This document shows, in pieces, positions 1-9,563 of a DNA stretch of 64,000 nucleotides. Location of the stretch: assembly GCA_030584085.1 (NCBI GenBank), contig CP129490.1, forward strand, positions 1,769,511-1,833,510. Direction: 5' to 3'. Both the position numbers and the translations under genes were made by a program. Origin of the DNA: Melioribacteraceae bacterium (GTDB lineage: Bacteria > Bacteroidota > Ignavibacteria > Ignavibacteriales > Melioribacteraceae). Every line of letters starts with the position of its first letter. The first letter of the stretch is position 1. The notes under the pieces are model-generated. The model saw nothing but the letters and a program-made list of their open reading frames with translations. It did not search any database and was not told where the DNA came from.

Positions 1-2
1 GT

Positions 3-2057
3 CTTGGTAATTATGAGTTTGTCGGAATTGGACAAGGGAGTTATCTTCCGATTATTTATCTTCCACTTCCGGCAAGCAGACAAATGGCAAACATTTTAAT
101 CGAAGGAAGACCATTTAACAATCTCAATATTAAAATGGAACTTGCAGGAAGTAATTGGGATAAAAATACTTTTTCAAGTTTGGATGATTCGGACAATTTT
201 GGTTACGCGAGAAATATCGAAATAAAACTTGATCCATCTCAAATTGAAATCGGTGATTTATCTTTTGGAAAAATAGGATTCAATTACAAGGATCGATTTA
301 TTCAAGACAGATTTACCGCAATTGATAGAATTGATGAAATCGAATTCAATAGAAATTATAATGTTGTTGATCAAGAGAAATACGATGAAGAATTAAGAGA
401 AGTTGGATTAACCTTAATTCCAATTGAGAGTCTTAATATTTATTCACAATTGGGTAGTTTAAGTCGCGGTGATTTGTTTTCGTCAAAACGATACTTAGTT
501 AAAACTAATTATGAAGATCCTGAATCATTCAACTTAACTTATAATCTTGATTATGTCAGTTCTTCAAACAGAGGTTTCTCAACAAATTGGTTGAAGCAAG
601 ACGGAAATACATTTTATAAAATTGGTGTCATTAAACCGGGTTTAAAATTTTTACATGAAAATAAAGAAGACTACGATTCAAATGATTCATTAATGTTAAG
701 CAGTCTTCGTTATTTTGAGTACACACCATATCTCGAATTGATTAATTGGGGTGGATTAAATTTACTTGGTGAATATTCTATACGTGAAGAATCTTTTCCA
801 CTTAATGGTATAATCCAAAAACAATCCGAAGCAATTACCAAAAATTTCAAAGTAAGTTACAGTGGAATAAAAGATTTCAATACTTCACTAAATTTTACAT
901 TACGAAACAAAAATTATACTCAAGAATTTAAGGAAATCGGTTACTTAGATTTCGAAACAATTCTGATAAGATCACAATCGCGAGCAAATTTATTTGACCG
1001 ATTTTTAGACGGGGATTTATTTTACGAAGTCTCCACACAAAAAAGCGCAAGACAAGAAAAAGTCTTTGTATTAGTTGAAAAAGGAACAGGTAATTATATC
1101 TATCTTGGTGATCTAAATAATAACGGCATTAAAGATGAAAATGAATTTGAACCCGCACTATTCGACGGTGAATATATATTACTGACAGTTCCTACCGATG
1201 AACTTTTCCCGGTAATTGATTTGAAAACAAGTACAAGATGGAAAACAGAATTTGCAAGAATCTTCAAAAATGATTCATTCATTTCAACAATCTTGAATCC
1301 AATTTCAACTGAGACATATTGGAGAGTAGAAGAAAATAGTAAAGAACAAAATACTGCTAAAATTTATCTTCTTAACTTCTCACATTTCTTGAATGATTCG
1401 ACAACTATTCGTGGTTCAAATCTTCTACAACAAGATATTTTTCTTTTCAAAAACAAAAATGATCTTTCTTTTAGATTTAGATTTACTCAAAGAAGAAACC
1501 TGAATCAATTTGCCGGAGGAACTGAAAAAGGTTTCTATCGCGAAAGAGGAATGCGAATAAGATTTCAGATGGTCGAAGAAATATCAAATCAAACCGAGTA
1601 CACAAATACAATTGATAATAACTCTGCACCGGTTACATCAAATCGTGCACGTATTGTTTCAACCAACGAATTAACAAGCGATTTCTCATATAGACCGGAA
1701 CGCAATTTGGAATTTGGTTTTGTAATTAAATTTTCTGAAAGCCGGGATGATTACCCCGAAGTGCCAACACTTGTTGATGCCAATGCCCAAATACTAAGGA
1801 TGAACCTTAATTTTTCCGGAAGAGGTAGATTAAGAGTTGAACTTGAGAGGAATGAATTGAGCGCTAGTTCGGCAAACAATATAATCCCATTTGAAATTAC
1901 AAAGGGGAGAGTAATAGGTAAAAACTATTTTTGGCGTGTCAATTTTGATTTTAGAATTGCCGGTAATTTACAAACAACACTTAATTATGATGGCAGACTT
2001 CAAGGAGCGGGAAAAGTAATTCATACAATGAGGGCTGAAGCAAGAGCTTATTTCTAA
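3..2057 (+). CDS. Large envelope/beta-barrel-like protein of unknown function, 5' end cut by the window
   Basis: The reading frame is open from base 3 to the TAA at 2055-2057. The first in-frame ATG is at 84, but the codons before it (LGNYEFVGIGQ and on) read as ordinary protein, so the true start lies outside the window. The visible 685 residues are made of alternating short strands with many aromatic residues, and the protein ends in ARAYF with a terminal aromatic, as outer-membrane barrels do. Around 1108-1152 is DLNNNGIKDENEFE, an Asp/Asn-rich calcium-loop-like motif. No family was recognised; outer-membrane or cell-surface location is inference. It is followed after about 60 bases by the Nudix gene. 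Confidence 0.6.
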   Translation, partial: LGNYEFVGIGQGSYLPIIYLPLPASRQMANILIEGRPFNNLNIKMELAGSNWDKNTFSSLDDSDNFGYARNIEIKLDPSQIEIGDLSFGKIGFNYKDRFIQDRFTAIDRIDEIEFNRNYNVVDQEKYDEELREVGLTLIPIESLNIYSQLGSLSRGDLFSSKRYLVKTNYEDPESFNLTYNLDYVSSSNRGFSTNWLKQDGNTFYKIGVIKPGLKFLHENKEDYDSNDSLMLSSLRYFEYTPYLELINWGGLNLLGEYSIREESFPLNGIIQKQSEAITKNFKVSYSGIKDFNTSLNFTLRNKNYTQEFKEIGYLDFETILIRSQSRANLFDRFLDGDLFYEVSTQKSARQEKVFVLVEKGTGNYIYLGDLNNNGIKDENEFEPALFDGEYILLTVPTDELFPVIDLKTSTRWKTEFARIFKNDSFISTILNPISTETYWRVEENSKEQNTAKIYLLNFSHFLNDSTTIRGSNLLQQDIFLFKNKNDLSFRFRFTQRRNLNQFAGGTEKGFYRERGMRIRFQMVEEISNQTEYTNTIDNNSAPVTSNRARIVSTNELTSDFSYRPERNLEFGFVIKFSESRDDYPEVPTLVDANAQILRMNLNFSGRGRLRVELERNELSASSANNIIPFEITKGRVIGKNYFWRVNFDFRIAGNLQTTLNYDGRLQGAGKVIHTMRAEARAYF

Positions 2058-2115
2058 TCCAAGTTTGGATACTACATACCTTTTTCGGATTTTTGTTTGT
2101 ACAAAGTTCAGTCTT

Positions 2116-2580
2116 ATGCATTTAACCACATTCTTAATCGAAGCTCATATATTTCGCCAAATTGACGAAAACCAAATTGAATTTCTTCTACTAAAAAGAA
2201 GTGATGGTGAAATCTATTCCGGTGTTTGGCAAATGGTTACCGGATCAATTGATAAAAATGAGAAAGCTTATCAAACTGCTCTTCGTGAAATAAAGGAAGA
2301 AACGAGTTTATTGCCCAAACAATTTTGGGTAGTTCCAAATGTTAATTCATTTTACGAACCGAAGAAAGATTACATTTGTATGGTACCGGTTTTTGCAGCT
2401 TTAGTGGATTTGGATTGCCAAGTTACTATTTCAAATGAGCATTCCGAATATAAGTGGGTAAGCCTTGATGAAGCTAAAAAATTATTAGCATGGCGTGGAC
2501 AAAGAAATTCCGTTGAAATAATTTACGAGTACTTTACTAAAGAAAAAAGCTTCTTAAATTTTGTTGAAATTAAATTATAA
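2116..2580 (+). CDS. Nudix hydrolase
   Basis: A protein of about 154 residues that probably hydrolyses a nucleoside diphosphate linked to another group. The Nudix box is visible from GSIDKNE through REIKEETSL; the box Gly near its end is Ser here, while the metal-binding REIKEE core is intact. The preceding strand (FLLLKRSDGEIYSGVWQ) fits the small dNTP pyrophosphatase-type Nudix proteins. The frame is open back to a TTG at 2065, but the ATG at 2116 starts the domain more naturally (MHLTTFLIEAHIF). Neither start has a good ribosome site. It lies 14 bases before the PfkB kinase and is probably co-transcribed. The substrate cannot be told. Confidence 0.8.
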   Translation: MHLTTFLIEAHIFRQIDENQIEFLLLKRSDGEIYSGVWQMVTGSIDKNEKAYQTALREIKEETSLLPKQFWVVPNVNSFYEPKKDYICMVPVFAALVDLDCQVTISNEHSEYKWVSLDEAKKLLAWRGQRNSVEIIYEYFTKEKSFLNFVEIKL

Positions 2581-2594
2581 AGAGGAGATCAGTT

Positions 2595-3518
2595 TTGAGT
2601 ATCTTAATTGTAGGTTCAATTGCGTTAGACTCCGTTGAAACACCATTCGATAAAGTTGATAATGCACTCGGTGGATCAGCCACTTATTTTTCATTAGCGG
2701 CAAGCTATTTTACCGGTCCAATTAATTTAGTTGGTGTTGTCGGTGAAGATTTTTCAAAAGACCATATTAAACTATTGGAAGATCATAATGTAGATTTAGA
2801 TGGATTACAAGTTGTCGAAGGCGGTAAAACATTTAGATGGGGAGGGAAGTATCATTATGACCTTAATAATCGTGATACATTGTTCACGGATTTAAATGTA
2901 TTTCAAGATTTTAACCCACAACTTCCGGAACGCTATAAAAAAAGTAGTCACGTAGTCTTAGGAAATATTCAACCCGAACTGCAATTAAAAGTATTAGATC
3001 AACTCGAAAATCCTAAATTCATTGTATGTGATACAATGAATCTCTGGATTGAAAACGCTAAAGATAAACTGCTTGAAGTACTAAAACATGTAAACGTATT
3101 AATTATAAATGATTCTGAGGCAAGACTCCTAACCAAGGAGCCAAACCTGATTAAAGCAGCTGCAATGATTCGAGCTGAAGGACCGGAATATTTAGTAATT
3201 AAAAAAGGTGAGCACGGCGCACTTCTTTTTGGAGATCAAACAATCTTCTCGGCACCAGCATATCCTATTCAAAATATTTATGATCCAACCGGTGCGGGTG
3301 ATAGTTTTGCCGGTGGTTTTGCCGGATATATGCATAAGACTTCTGATTTTAGTTTCGACAATATTAAACGAGCCGTAATTTACGGCAGCACCATGGCTTC
3401 ATTCTGTGTAGAAAAATTCAGCACAAAAGGATTGGAAAATTTATCTACTTTAGAAATACAATCTAGATTTCATGAATTTAGAGAGTTAACACGTTTCGAT
3501 GAAGATGAACGACTTTAA
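2595..3518 (+). CDS. PfkB-family carbohydrate/nucleoside kinase
   Basis: A 307-residue kinase of the ribokinase/PfkB fold that phosphorylates a sugar or nucleoside hydroxyl. Visible features are the N-terminal GGSATYFSLAAS substrate segment and the C-terminal signature DPTGAGDSFAGG near residues 230-241, whose Asp236 is the expected catalytic base. The start is TTG at 2595, supported by AGAGGAG at 2581-2587 with ordinary spacing. It overlaps mtnA by 20 bases, so translation is probably coupled. That pairing suggests a substrate on a (methylthio)ribose or nucleoside salvage route, but the family is too broad to name the sugar. The domain looks complete. Confidence 0.87.
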   Translation: MSILIVGSIALDSVETPFDKVDNALGGSATYFSLAASYFTGPINLVGVVGEDFSKDHIKLLEDHNVDLDGLQVVEGGKTFRWGGKYHYDLNNRDTLFTDLNVFQDFNPQLPERYKKSSHVVLGNIQPELQLKVLDQLENPKFIVCDTMNLWIENAKDKLLEVLKHVNVLIINDSEARLLTKEPNLIKAAAMIRAEGPEYLVIKKGEHGALLFGDQTIFSAPAYPIQNIYDPTGAGDSFAGGFAGYMHKTSDFSFDNIKRAVIYGSTMASFCVEKFSTKGLENLSTLEIQSRFHEFRELTRFDEDERL

Positions 3519-4506
3519 AACCATAGATTTCAAAAACGATAAACTTATTTTAATTGATCAGACTAAACTTCCGTTAGAAGAAGTCTATATCGAAACTGAC
3601 GATTACAATCGAATTGCTGAATCAATTGAAAAATTGGAAGTTCGTGGCGCACCCGCGATTGGCGTAGCTGCAGCTTATGCAGTTGCACTTTCATTTAAGA
3701 ATCAAGTTGAAAATAATGATCTGCATTTTCAAAAAGTATATGAAAGGCTTCGTCAAACACGACCTACCGCAGTCAATCTTTTTTGGTCTTTAGATAAAAT
3801 GAAAAATGTTTTCAACTCCGTGAAATTTAGCAGATATATCTATATTGAATTGTTATCAGAAGCAAAATCAATTCACCAAGACGATATAGAAAAATGTGAA
3901 AAGATGGCAGCAAATGGTCTTGAAATTTTCGATTCACCAAAAACAGTGTTGACTCATTGTAATGCTGGACAGTTAGCAACCGGTGGCGGAGGAACAGCAT
4001 TATACGTAATAATAAATGCTTTTAGAAAAGGGTTGGTAAAGTTAGTTTATGCCGATGAAACCCGCCCGTTATTGCAAGGAAGTAGATTAACTGCTTTTGA
4101 ATTAGAGAAAGCTAATGTTCCATTTAAAATTAATACTGACTCTACCGCGGCTATGCTAATGTCACAAAAAAAAATCGATATGGTTATTACGGGTGCTGAT
4201 CGAATTGCTGCTAACGGTGATGCTGCTAACAAAATCGGGACATATAATCTAGCTGTTTTATGTTCCCATCATAAAATACCATTCTATATCGTTGCACCGA
4301 CTTCCACAATTGATACATCATTAAAATCCGGGAAAGATATTATTATTGAAGAAAGATCTAAAACAGAAATTACAAAAATTAAAGATGTGCAGATTACAAA
4401 AGACAAATACGAAGTATATGCGCCGGCATTCGATGTAACTCCAAATCACCTTATAACGGCTATCATTACCGAAAAATCATTACACAAACCTCCTTATAAA
4501 TTTTAA
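3499..4506 (+). CDS. mtnA: Methylthioribose-1-phosphate isomerase
   Basis: Converts 5-methylthioribose 1-phosphate to the ribulose form in methionine salvage. This 335-residue protein has the family's landmarks: RGAPAIGVAAAYAVAL (about 49-64), THCNAGQLATGG with the catalytic Cys154, ETRPLLQGSRLTA (187-199) and GADRIAANGDAANKIGT with the catalytic Asp234. The ATG at 3499 overlaps the kinase gene; an ATG at 3505 is also possible. It shares ancestry with eIF2B-type regulators and with ribose-1,5-bisphosphate isomerase, so a wider role on phosphorylated pentoses cannot be excluded, particularly beside a PfkB kinase. The other methionine-salvage genes are not in the window. The stop overlaps the recO start by one base. 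Confidence 0.92.
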   Translation: MKMNDFKTIDFKNDKLILIDQTKLPLEEVYIETDDYNRIAESIEKLEVRGAPAIGVAAAYAVALSFKNQVENNDLHFQKVYERLRQTRPTAVNLFWSLDKMKNVFNSVKFSRYIYIELLSEAKSIHQDDIEKCEKMAANGLEIFDSPKTVLTHCNAGQLATGGGGTALYVIINAFRKGLVKLVYADETRPLLQGSRLTAFELEKANVPFKINTDSTAAMLMSQKKIDMVITGADRIAANGDAANKIGTYNLAVLCSHHKIPFYIVAPTSTIDTSLKSGKDIIIEERSKTEITKIKDVQITKDKYEVYAPAFDVTPNHLITAIITEKSLHKPPYKF

Positions 4507-5243
4507 TGAGTCATCTCGAAAAAACGAATGCAATAGTTCTCACTAAACTAAATTTTGGAGACACTAGTAAAATTGTAACTCTCTTTACCGAAGAGTTTGG
4601 AAAAGAGACTTGTATTATAAAAGGAGGAAGATCATCCAAATCAAAATTTGGAGCAATAATAGATGTTATGAATCATGTGCAAGTAATATTTTATAAGAAG
4701 CAAAGCAGAGAAGTCCAACTTATTAGTCAAGCCGACCTCATTTCTCATTTCCCACATATAAAACAAAACCTAGATTCCCTTAAATATGCTTCAGGTGTAT
4801 TGGAACTATTAAATTCATTAATAATTTCTAATGAACAGAACTCAAAATTATTTAGGGGAACTATAAAAATTCTTAATCTAATGGATAAAGAAGAGAACCA
4901 TCCACAGTTATTATTTGTTAAGTATTTAATGTTCTTTATTGATGAGCTCGGATATTCATTAAAAGAATACGAATGTAAAATTTGCGGAAATCCTTTGGAT
5001 GAGAACTCAGATGTGTTGTATAATCAGGAAAAAGGATTTATGTGTGTTAATTGCGGGAAACATCAATTAATAAACTTCGAGTTTTCTAAGGAACTTTTCA
5101 AATTATTAATTTGTCTAAGCGGCAGGCAAAACGAATGTAAATATTCAATCGAGAACTTAAACAGACTTGTTTCGTTTTTTGAAAAGTTTTTGAAATATCA
5201 TATACCGGAATTCAAAGGTATTAAATCCATTTACACACTTTAG
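4506..5243 (+). CDS. recO: DNA repair protein RecO
   Basis: A recombination mediator of the RecFOR pathway that anneals ssDNA and helps load RecA. This 245-residue protein has the N-terminal OB-fold typical of RecO (EKTNAIVLTKLNFGDTSKIV, then FGKETCIIKGGR at about 31-42). It has a complete four-cysteine zinc site, CKIC followed by CVNC (about 157-182), which many RecO proteins have lost. The ATG shares a base with the mtnA stop. The gene closes the Nudix-kinase-mtnA-recO run; htrA follows after 28 bases with its own ribosome site. Confidence 0.9.
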   Translation: MSHLEKTNAIVLTKLNFGDTSKIVTLFTEEFGKETCIIKGGRSSKSKFGAIIDVMNHVQVIFYKKQSREVQLISQADLISHFPHIKQNLDSLKYASGVLELLNSLIISNEQNSKLFRGTIKILNLMDKEENHPQLLFVKYLMFFIDELGYSLKEYECKICGNPLDENSDVLYNQEKGFMCVNCGKHQLINFEFSKELFKLLICLSGRQNECKYSIENLNRLVSFFEKFLKYHIPEFKGIKSIYTL

Positions 5244-5271
5244 AAAGTATTCCAATATTGGAGGATAAATT

Positions 5272-6774
5272 ATGCGTACAAAAAATCTTGTTGCGGCATT
5301 TTCACTTGTCGTGCTTGGAGTTATTTTTGGTGCGGTTTTAGTTTCAAGCTTTGGCTGGGTGAGACCCGGTTTAGCAGATGTTAGAATTGGTTCAGACGCA
5401 GCTCCCGTCCAGGATATTGATCCTGAACTTCTTACTTTTAACAATGCATTTATTGAGGTTGCTGAAAAAGTCACTCCTTCTATTGTTCAGATAAGAGTTA
5501 TTTCCAGAGTTGAACGAGAAGAAAATAAAAGAGATCCCTTCCATTTCTTTATGCCTTTTCGCGAAGATATCCCTCGTGAAAGACAAGGTTCCGGTAGTGG
5601 TGTAATAATTTCAGAAGATGGGTATATCTTAACCAATAATCACGTTGTCGAAAATGCATCACAAGTTACAGTTGATATGAATGATAGAACATCATACGAT
5701 GCGGAAGTTATCGGTACCGATCCACTCACTGATCTGGCAGTAATAAAAATTGATGCAAGTGATCTTCCAGCGGCTTATTTAGGAGATTCCGATAATCTAA
5801 AAGTAGGTCAATGGGTGATGGCAATCGGAAATCCGTTGGCATTTACCTCGACAGTTACAGCCGGAATCGTTAGTGCATTCGGAAGAAGTTTAAATCTAAT
5901 TCGAGATAGTTACGGTGTTGAAAATTATATACAAACAGATGCTGTGATTAATCGAGGAAATAGCGGTGGGGCCTTAGTCGATCTAAGTGGTGCTGTTATT
6001 GGTATTAATAGTGCAATTGCTACTGATGGAATCACATCTAGTTATATAGGTTACGGATTTGCTATACCAATAAATTTAGCTAAAGCAGTTGCAGAGGATC
6101 TGATTGTTAATGGTACGGTAAATCGTGGTTACATTGGGGTGAGAATTGAAGCTGTTAATTCTGCGACAGCGAAAGCAATCGGATTTGATAAACCAAAAGG
6201 TGTGTTAATACAAGAAGTTATGAAAGACGGCTCAGCAGCTCAAGAAGATGTTAAAGCAGGAGATGTAATCTTAAAGGTAGATGATGTTGAAGTTAATCAA
6301 CCGAATGAACTGCAGGCTTATATTGCCAAAAAACGTGCAAATGATATTGTGAAATTAACCCTTTATAGAGATGGTGAAACAATTACGCGTACAATTAAAT
6401 TGAAAGCAAGAGATGATAATCAAACTGCTACCGCTTCAAATAGTTCGTCAAAGAAAGATCGCGATTTAGATAAAAAAATTGATGAAATTGAAATCGGAAA
6501 CATTGGTTTGAAAATTAAGGATTTGAAAAGCGATCAACTAGAGAAATTTGATACTGAGTACGGAGTTTTAATTACTGAAGTAAAAAGATTTGGCAAAGCT
6601 TATGACCAAGGTTTGGCTCAAGGATTAGTGATAACCGAAGTCGATCGTAAACCGGTAGAATCAGTCGTAGATTTTGATGATGCGGTTAAATCTAAAGCTG
6701 GTAGTGCTGTTCTTCTAAAAGTAATCGATTCACAAGGCGGAACAAGATTTGTTGGATTGGAAATCCCCAACTAG
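5272..6774 (+). CDS. Periplasmic HtrA/Deg-type serine protease with two PDZ domains
   Basis: A quality-control protease of the envelope (DegP/DegQ family), 500 residues. The N-terminus is a signal anchor (about residues 6-28), so it is either periplasmic or tethered to the inner membrane. The trypsin-like triad is complete: His124 in TNNHVVENA, Asp154 in DPLTDLAVIK and Ser231 in NRGNSGGALVDL. Two PDZ domains follow at about 270-375 and 410-500, joined by a charged Ser/Lys/Asp linker. The ATG at 5272 has TTGGAGG upstream. A strong hairpin terminator follows 32 bases after the stop, so htrA ends the transcription unit. Confidence 0.93.
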   Translation: MRTKNLVAAFSLVVLGVIFGAVLVSSFGWVRPGLADVRIGSDAAPVQDIDPELLTFNNAFIEVAEKVTPSIVQIRVISRVEREENKRDPFHFFMPFREDIPRERQGSGSGVIISEDGYILTNNHVVENASQVTVDMNDRTSYDAEVIGTDPLTDLAVIKIDASDLPAAYLGDSDNLKVGQWVMAIGNPLAFTSTVTAGIVSAFGRSLNLIRDSYGVENYIQTDAVINRGNSGGALVDLSGAVIGINSAIATDGITSSYIGYGFAIPINLAKAVAEDLIVNGTVNRGYIGVRIEAVNSATAKAIGFDKPKGVLIQEVMKDGSAAQEDVKAGDVILKVDDVEVNQPNELQAYIAKKRANDIVKLTLYRDGETITRTIKLKARDDNQTATASNSSSKKDRDLDKKIDEIEIGNIGLKIKDLKSDQLEKFDTEYGVLITEVKRFGKAYDQGLAQGLVITEVDRKPVESVVDFDDAVKSKAGSAVLLKVIDSQGGTRFVGLEIPN

Positions 6775-6806
6775 TTAGAATAAAGTCCATATTCTAATTA
6801 TATAAG

Positions 6807-6837
6807 AAAGCGTCTCATTTATTGAGGCGCTTTTTTT
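6807..6837 (+). terminator. Intrinsic terminator after the HtrA gene
   Basis: An 11-bp stem (AAAGCGTCTCA at 6807-6817 with TGAGGCGCTTT at 6823-6833, one G-T pair) with a five-base loop, followed by a run of T to 6837. It lies between htrA and aroC, so aroC needs its own promoter. TATATTTG at 6837-6844 matches the Bacteroidetes -7 element TAnnTTTG, but no well-spaced -33 element is seen. Confidence 0.88.
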
Positions 6838-6870
6838 ATATTTGTAAATCATTCATAACAGAAAAATATC

Positions 6871-8082
6871 ATGATAAGATTTCTTACAGCAGGTGAATCA
6901 CACGGGAAAAGTTTAACTGCCATAGTTGAAGGATTTCCTTCGAACATTAAAATAGAAAATGAATATATCAATTATCATTTAAGCCGCAGACAAATGGGTT
7001 ACGGTCGCGGTGGTAGAATGAAAATTGAAAAAGATACAGCCGAAATTACCGCCGGTATTCGATTTCAAAAAACTCTCAGTTCTCCAATTTCTTTAATAAT
7101 TAAAAACAATGATTGGGAAAATTGGATAGAGAAAATGTCTCCCGAAATTAATAGAGGAAAGGGTATTGAGTTTATTACAGTTCCTCGTCCCGGTCATGCG
7201 GATTTGGTTGGTGTTACAAAATACAATTTTGACGATATTCGAAACTCCATAGAGAGATCAAGTGCAAGAGAAACAGCTGCCAGAGTTGCTGCTTGTTCAA
7301 TCGCCAGAAAGTTTTTAGAGGAATTTGATATTCATATTGGAAGTTATGTTGAAAGTATCGGTGACATTTATTCTGAAGATAATTTTACAGATAAATTATA
7401 CCAGAATAAAACCGGTAAGTATTTTACAGCTAATAAACTAAATGAAAGAGCGGATAAAAGTTCTGTCCGAGTTCTTGACAAACATCAAGAAGCTAATATT
7501 ATTAATAAAATTAAACTTGCAAAGAAAAAAGGCGATACACTCGGTGGAAATTTTGTTGTTGTTGCAACCGGTGTGCCGGTTGGTCTTGGCAGCTTTGTTC
7601 ATTACGATCGTAAACTTGATGCAGAAATAGCGCAATCAATAATGTCAATTAATGCAGTTAAGGGTGTTGAAATAGGAACGGGATTCCAATCTGCTGATGC
7701 ATTCGGTTCACAATCTCATGATGAAATTGTTTTAAGAAACAATGAACTTACTAGAAAAACAAATCGTGCCGGTGGTATTGAAGGTGGAATTTCTACGGGG
7801 CTTCCAATTATTGTTCGTGCTGCAATGAAACCAATCGCTACACTTATGTCACCGATTGAAACAGTTGATTTAAAAGGAATGAATTCAATAAAAGCTCGCA
7901 GAGAACGAAGTGATTTTGTTGCCGTTCCCGCTTGTGCCGTAATTAGCGAATCAATGCTTGCATGGAGTTTAGCAAAAATTTTCTTGGAAAAATTCGGCGG
8001 TGATTCGATTGAAGAAACAAAGGAGAATTACAAAAATTATAATCGCAATTTGATGAAAAAAATAAAACATAATTTTAGGTAA
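6871..8082 (+). CDS. aroC: Chorismate synthase
   Basis: The last step of the shikimate pathway: EPSP to chorismate, needing reduced FMN. This 403-residue cytoplasmic enzyme has the N-terminal FLTAGESHGKSLTAIVEG (about 4-21), the RRQMGYGRGGRMKIE FMN/EPSP region, the RSSARETAARVAA signature and the C-terminal RRERSDFVAVPA segment. Its length is at the upper end of the family and resembles the long Gram-positive/Bacteroidota-like form. The start ATG follows a terminator, so it begins a new transcription unit. Chorismate from this enzyme would feed the pabB-pabC fusion at 28.4 kb. The MBL-fold gene follows six bases after the stop. Confidence 0.95.
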   Translation: MIRFLTAGESHGKSLTAIVEGFPSNIKIENEYINYHLSRRQMGYGRGGRMKIEKDTAEITAGIRFQKTLSSPISLIIKNNDWENWIEKMSPEINRGKGIEFITVPRPGHADLVGVTKYNFDDIRNSIERSSARETAARVAACSIARKFLEEFDIHIGSYVESIGDIYSEDNFTDKLYQNKTGKYFTANKLNERADKSSVRVLDKHQEANIINKIKLAKKKGDTLGGNFVVVATGVPVGLGSFVHYDRKLDAEIAQSIMSINAVKGVEIGTGFQSADAFGSQSHDEIVLRNNELTRKTNRAGGIEGGISTGLPIIVRAAMKPIATLMSPIETVDLKGMNSIKARRERSDFVAVPACAVISESMLAWSLAKIFLEKFGGDSIEETKENYKNYNRNLMKKIKHNFR

Positions 8083-8088
8083 GTAATA

Positions 8089-8733
8089 ATGTCATTAAAA
8101 CTACACAAATTTGTATTCAGTCCATTTATGGAAAACACTTATTTAGTATGGGATGATGCAAATAAAGAAACTGCAATAATTGACCCAGGTTGTTACAACG
8201 AAGAAGAAAGAATAAAATTGGAAAATTTCATCGAGAAGAATGAATTAAAAGTGAAATATCTCGTAAATACTCATTGTCATATTGACCACGTATTTGGAAA
8301 TGAATTTGTTAAGAATAAATACAATCCATTATTCATAGCTCCGGAAGAAGATAAATTTTTACTTGACAACACGGTTGAGCAAGCTAAAATGTTTGCTGTA
8401 GAGATGTCTCCTTCTCCTCAGCCGGATGAATTTATTTATGATGGTATGTCAATCGCAATCGGTAATATCCAGAATGAATTCATTTTCACACCGGGACATA
8501 CACCGGGTGAGTATTCAATTTATTTCCCGGATGATAAAATATGCATAACCGGTGATGTATTGTTCAGAGAGGGAATCGGAAGAACAGATTTGTGGGGAGG
8601 TAATATGGAAACTCTGCTTAGTTCAATAAAAACGAGATTATTCACTTTACCCGATGAAGTTACAATATTCCCCGGTCATGGAGAAAAAAGTACAATCGGA
8701 CACGAGAAGAAGAACAATCCCTTTTTATCGTAA
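8089..8733 (+). CDS. MBL-fold metallo-hydrolase, glyoxalase II-like
   Basis: A 214-residue metallo-beta-lactamase-fold hydrolase. The two-metal site is complete: THCHIDH (His62, His64, Asp66, His67), PGHTPGEYS for the next His, CITGDVLF for the bridging Asp and FPGHGE for the last His. The compact size without a C-terminal helical domain matches the small glyoxalase II-like group (YcbL type), whose natural substrates are mostly not known, rather than full-size GloB. The start ATG is six bases after aroC, so the two are probably co-transcribed. Thioester hydrolysis is the likeliest chemistry. Confidence 0.87.
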   Translation: MSLKLHKFVFSPFMENTYLVWDDANKETAIIDPGCYNEEERIKLENFIEKNELKVKYLVNTHCHIDHVFGNEFVKNKYNPLFIAPEEDKFLLDNTVEQAKMFAVEMSPSPQPDEFIYDGMSIAIGNIQNEFIFTPGHTPGEYSIYFPDDKICITGDVLFREGIGRTDLWGGNMETLLSSIKTRLFTLPDEVTIFPGHGEKSTIGHEKKNNPFLS

Positions 8734-8791
8734 GATTAATTGATTTCCGTTAATGCTATAAATATATTCGTTTAACAAAACTAAAAGTCTA

Positions 8792-9559
8792 TTGCCATTG
8801 AATTCATTTCAGAAAAAAATAATTCTTAAGAATCGCTTAACTTTTTTATTCGTACTTGTTTTTGTTTATGTACTTTTATTTGAGTTCATTCTTCCAATTA
8901 ACAAATTCTTACCCAAACCCAGTCTGCTTATTGAAACATTCCCGGCATTATTAACCGATTACAATTTGCTAGCTGAAATGACAATTACTACCACGATTGT
9001 CTATCTTTCGATTGTTATCGGATATTTTATTGTTTGGCTTTTTTCTTATCAGTTTTCAAAATTGATATCAAAGAATATAGGATTGTTTAATAATCTCAGA
9101 TTATTTAGGAACTTCCCCGCATTCTATTTCGCAATACTTTTTGCATTTTGGTTTGGTTCTTCACTACTAGCAGAACTTTTATTCGCTTCGGTTATTTCAG
9201 CATTTTTTATTGCATTATCGTATATGCAGATTGCTGTGAATGTACCAGCTGAATATTTTGATTCAGGGAGAAGTCTTGGATTAACAGGGAAAAATTTACA
9301 TAAAAATGTTACTTGGAAATATTCATTACCATTCATATTCAAAGAATTACACCGTTTGCATTACTATTTATGGGTATTAATATTAATCTATGAATTTATT
9401 GGTTCCTCAAATGGATTCGGAGGGATATATAATCTTGCATTAAGTTACAATGATCTCTCTGCAATTATTATGTTGGGAATTATTATTGCCTTGTTGATTT
9501 GGCTCGGTAATTCAATAATTGATTTTATTGAAAAGAAATTAGTTTTCTGGAAAGTTTAA
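8792..9559 (+). CDS. ABC transporter permease, nitrate/sulfonate/taurine-like family
   Basis: A 255-residue inner-membrane permease with about six hydrophobic segments. The EAA-type loop that docks on the ATPase is seen in EYFDSGRSLGLTGKNLHK (about 151-168), and the C-terminal half (GLxGI..A..+ND..A.I..GI) resembles SsuC/TauC-type permeases. There is no ATG near the N-terminus; a TTG at 8792 (or 8798) is used by default, with no clear ribosome site. The ATPase gene follows after four bases. No periplasmic binding-protein gene is adjacent, so the substrate and even the direction of transport are unknown. Confidence 0.75.
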   Translation: MPLNSFQKKIILKNRLTFLFVLVFVYVLLFEFILPINKFLPKPSLLIETFPALLTDYNLLAEMTITTTIVYLSIVIGYFIVWLFSYQFSKLISKNIGLFNNLRLFRNFPAFYFAILFAFWFGSSLLAELLFASVISAFFIALSYMQIAVNVPAEYFDSGRSLGLTGKNLHKNVTWKYSLPFIFKELHRLHYYLWVLILIYEFIGSSNGFGGIYNLALSYNDLSAIIMLGIIIALLIWLGNSIIDFIEKKLVFWKV

Positions 9560-9563
9560 AGAA

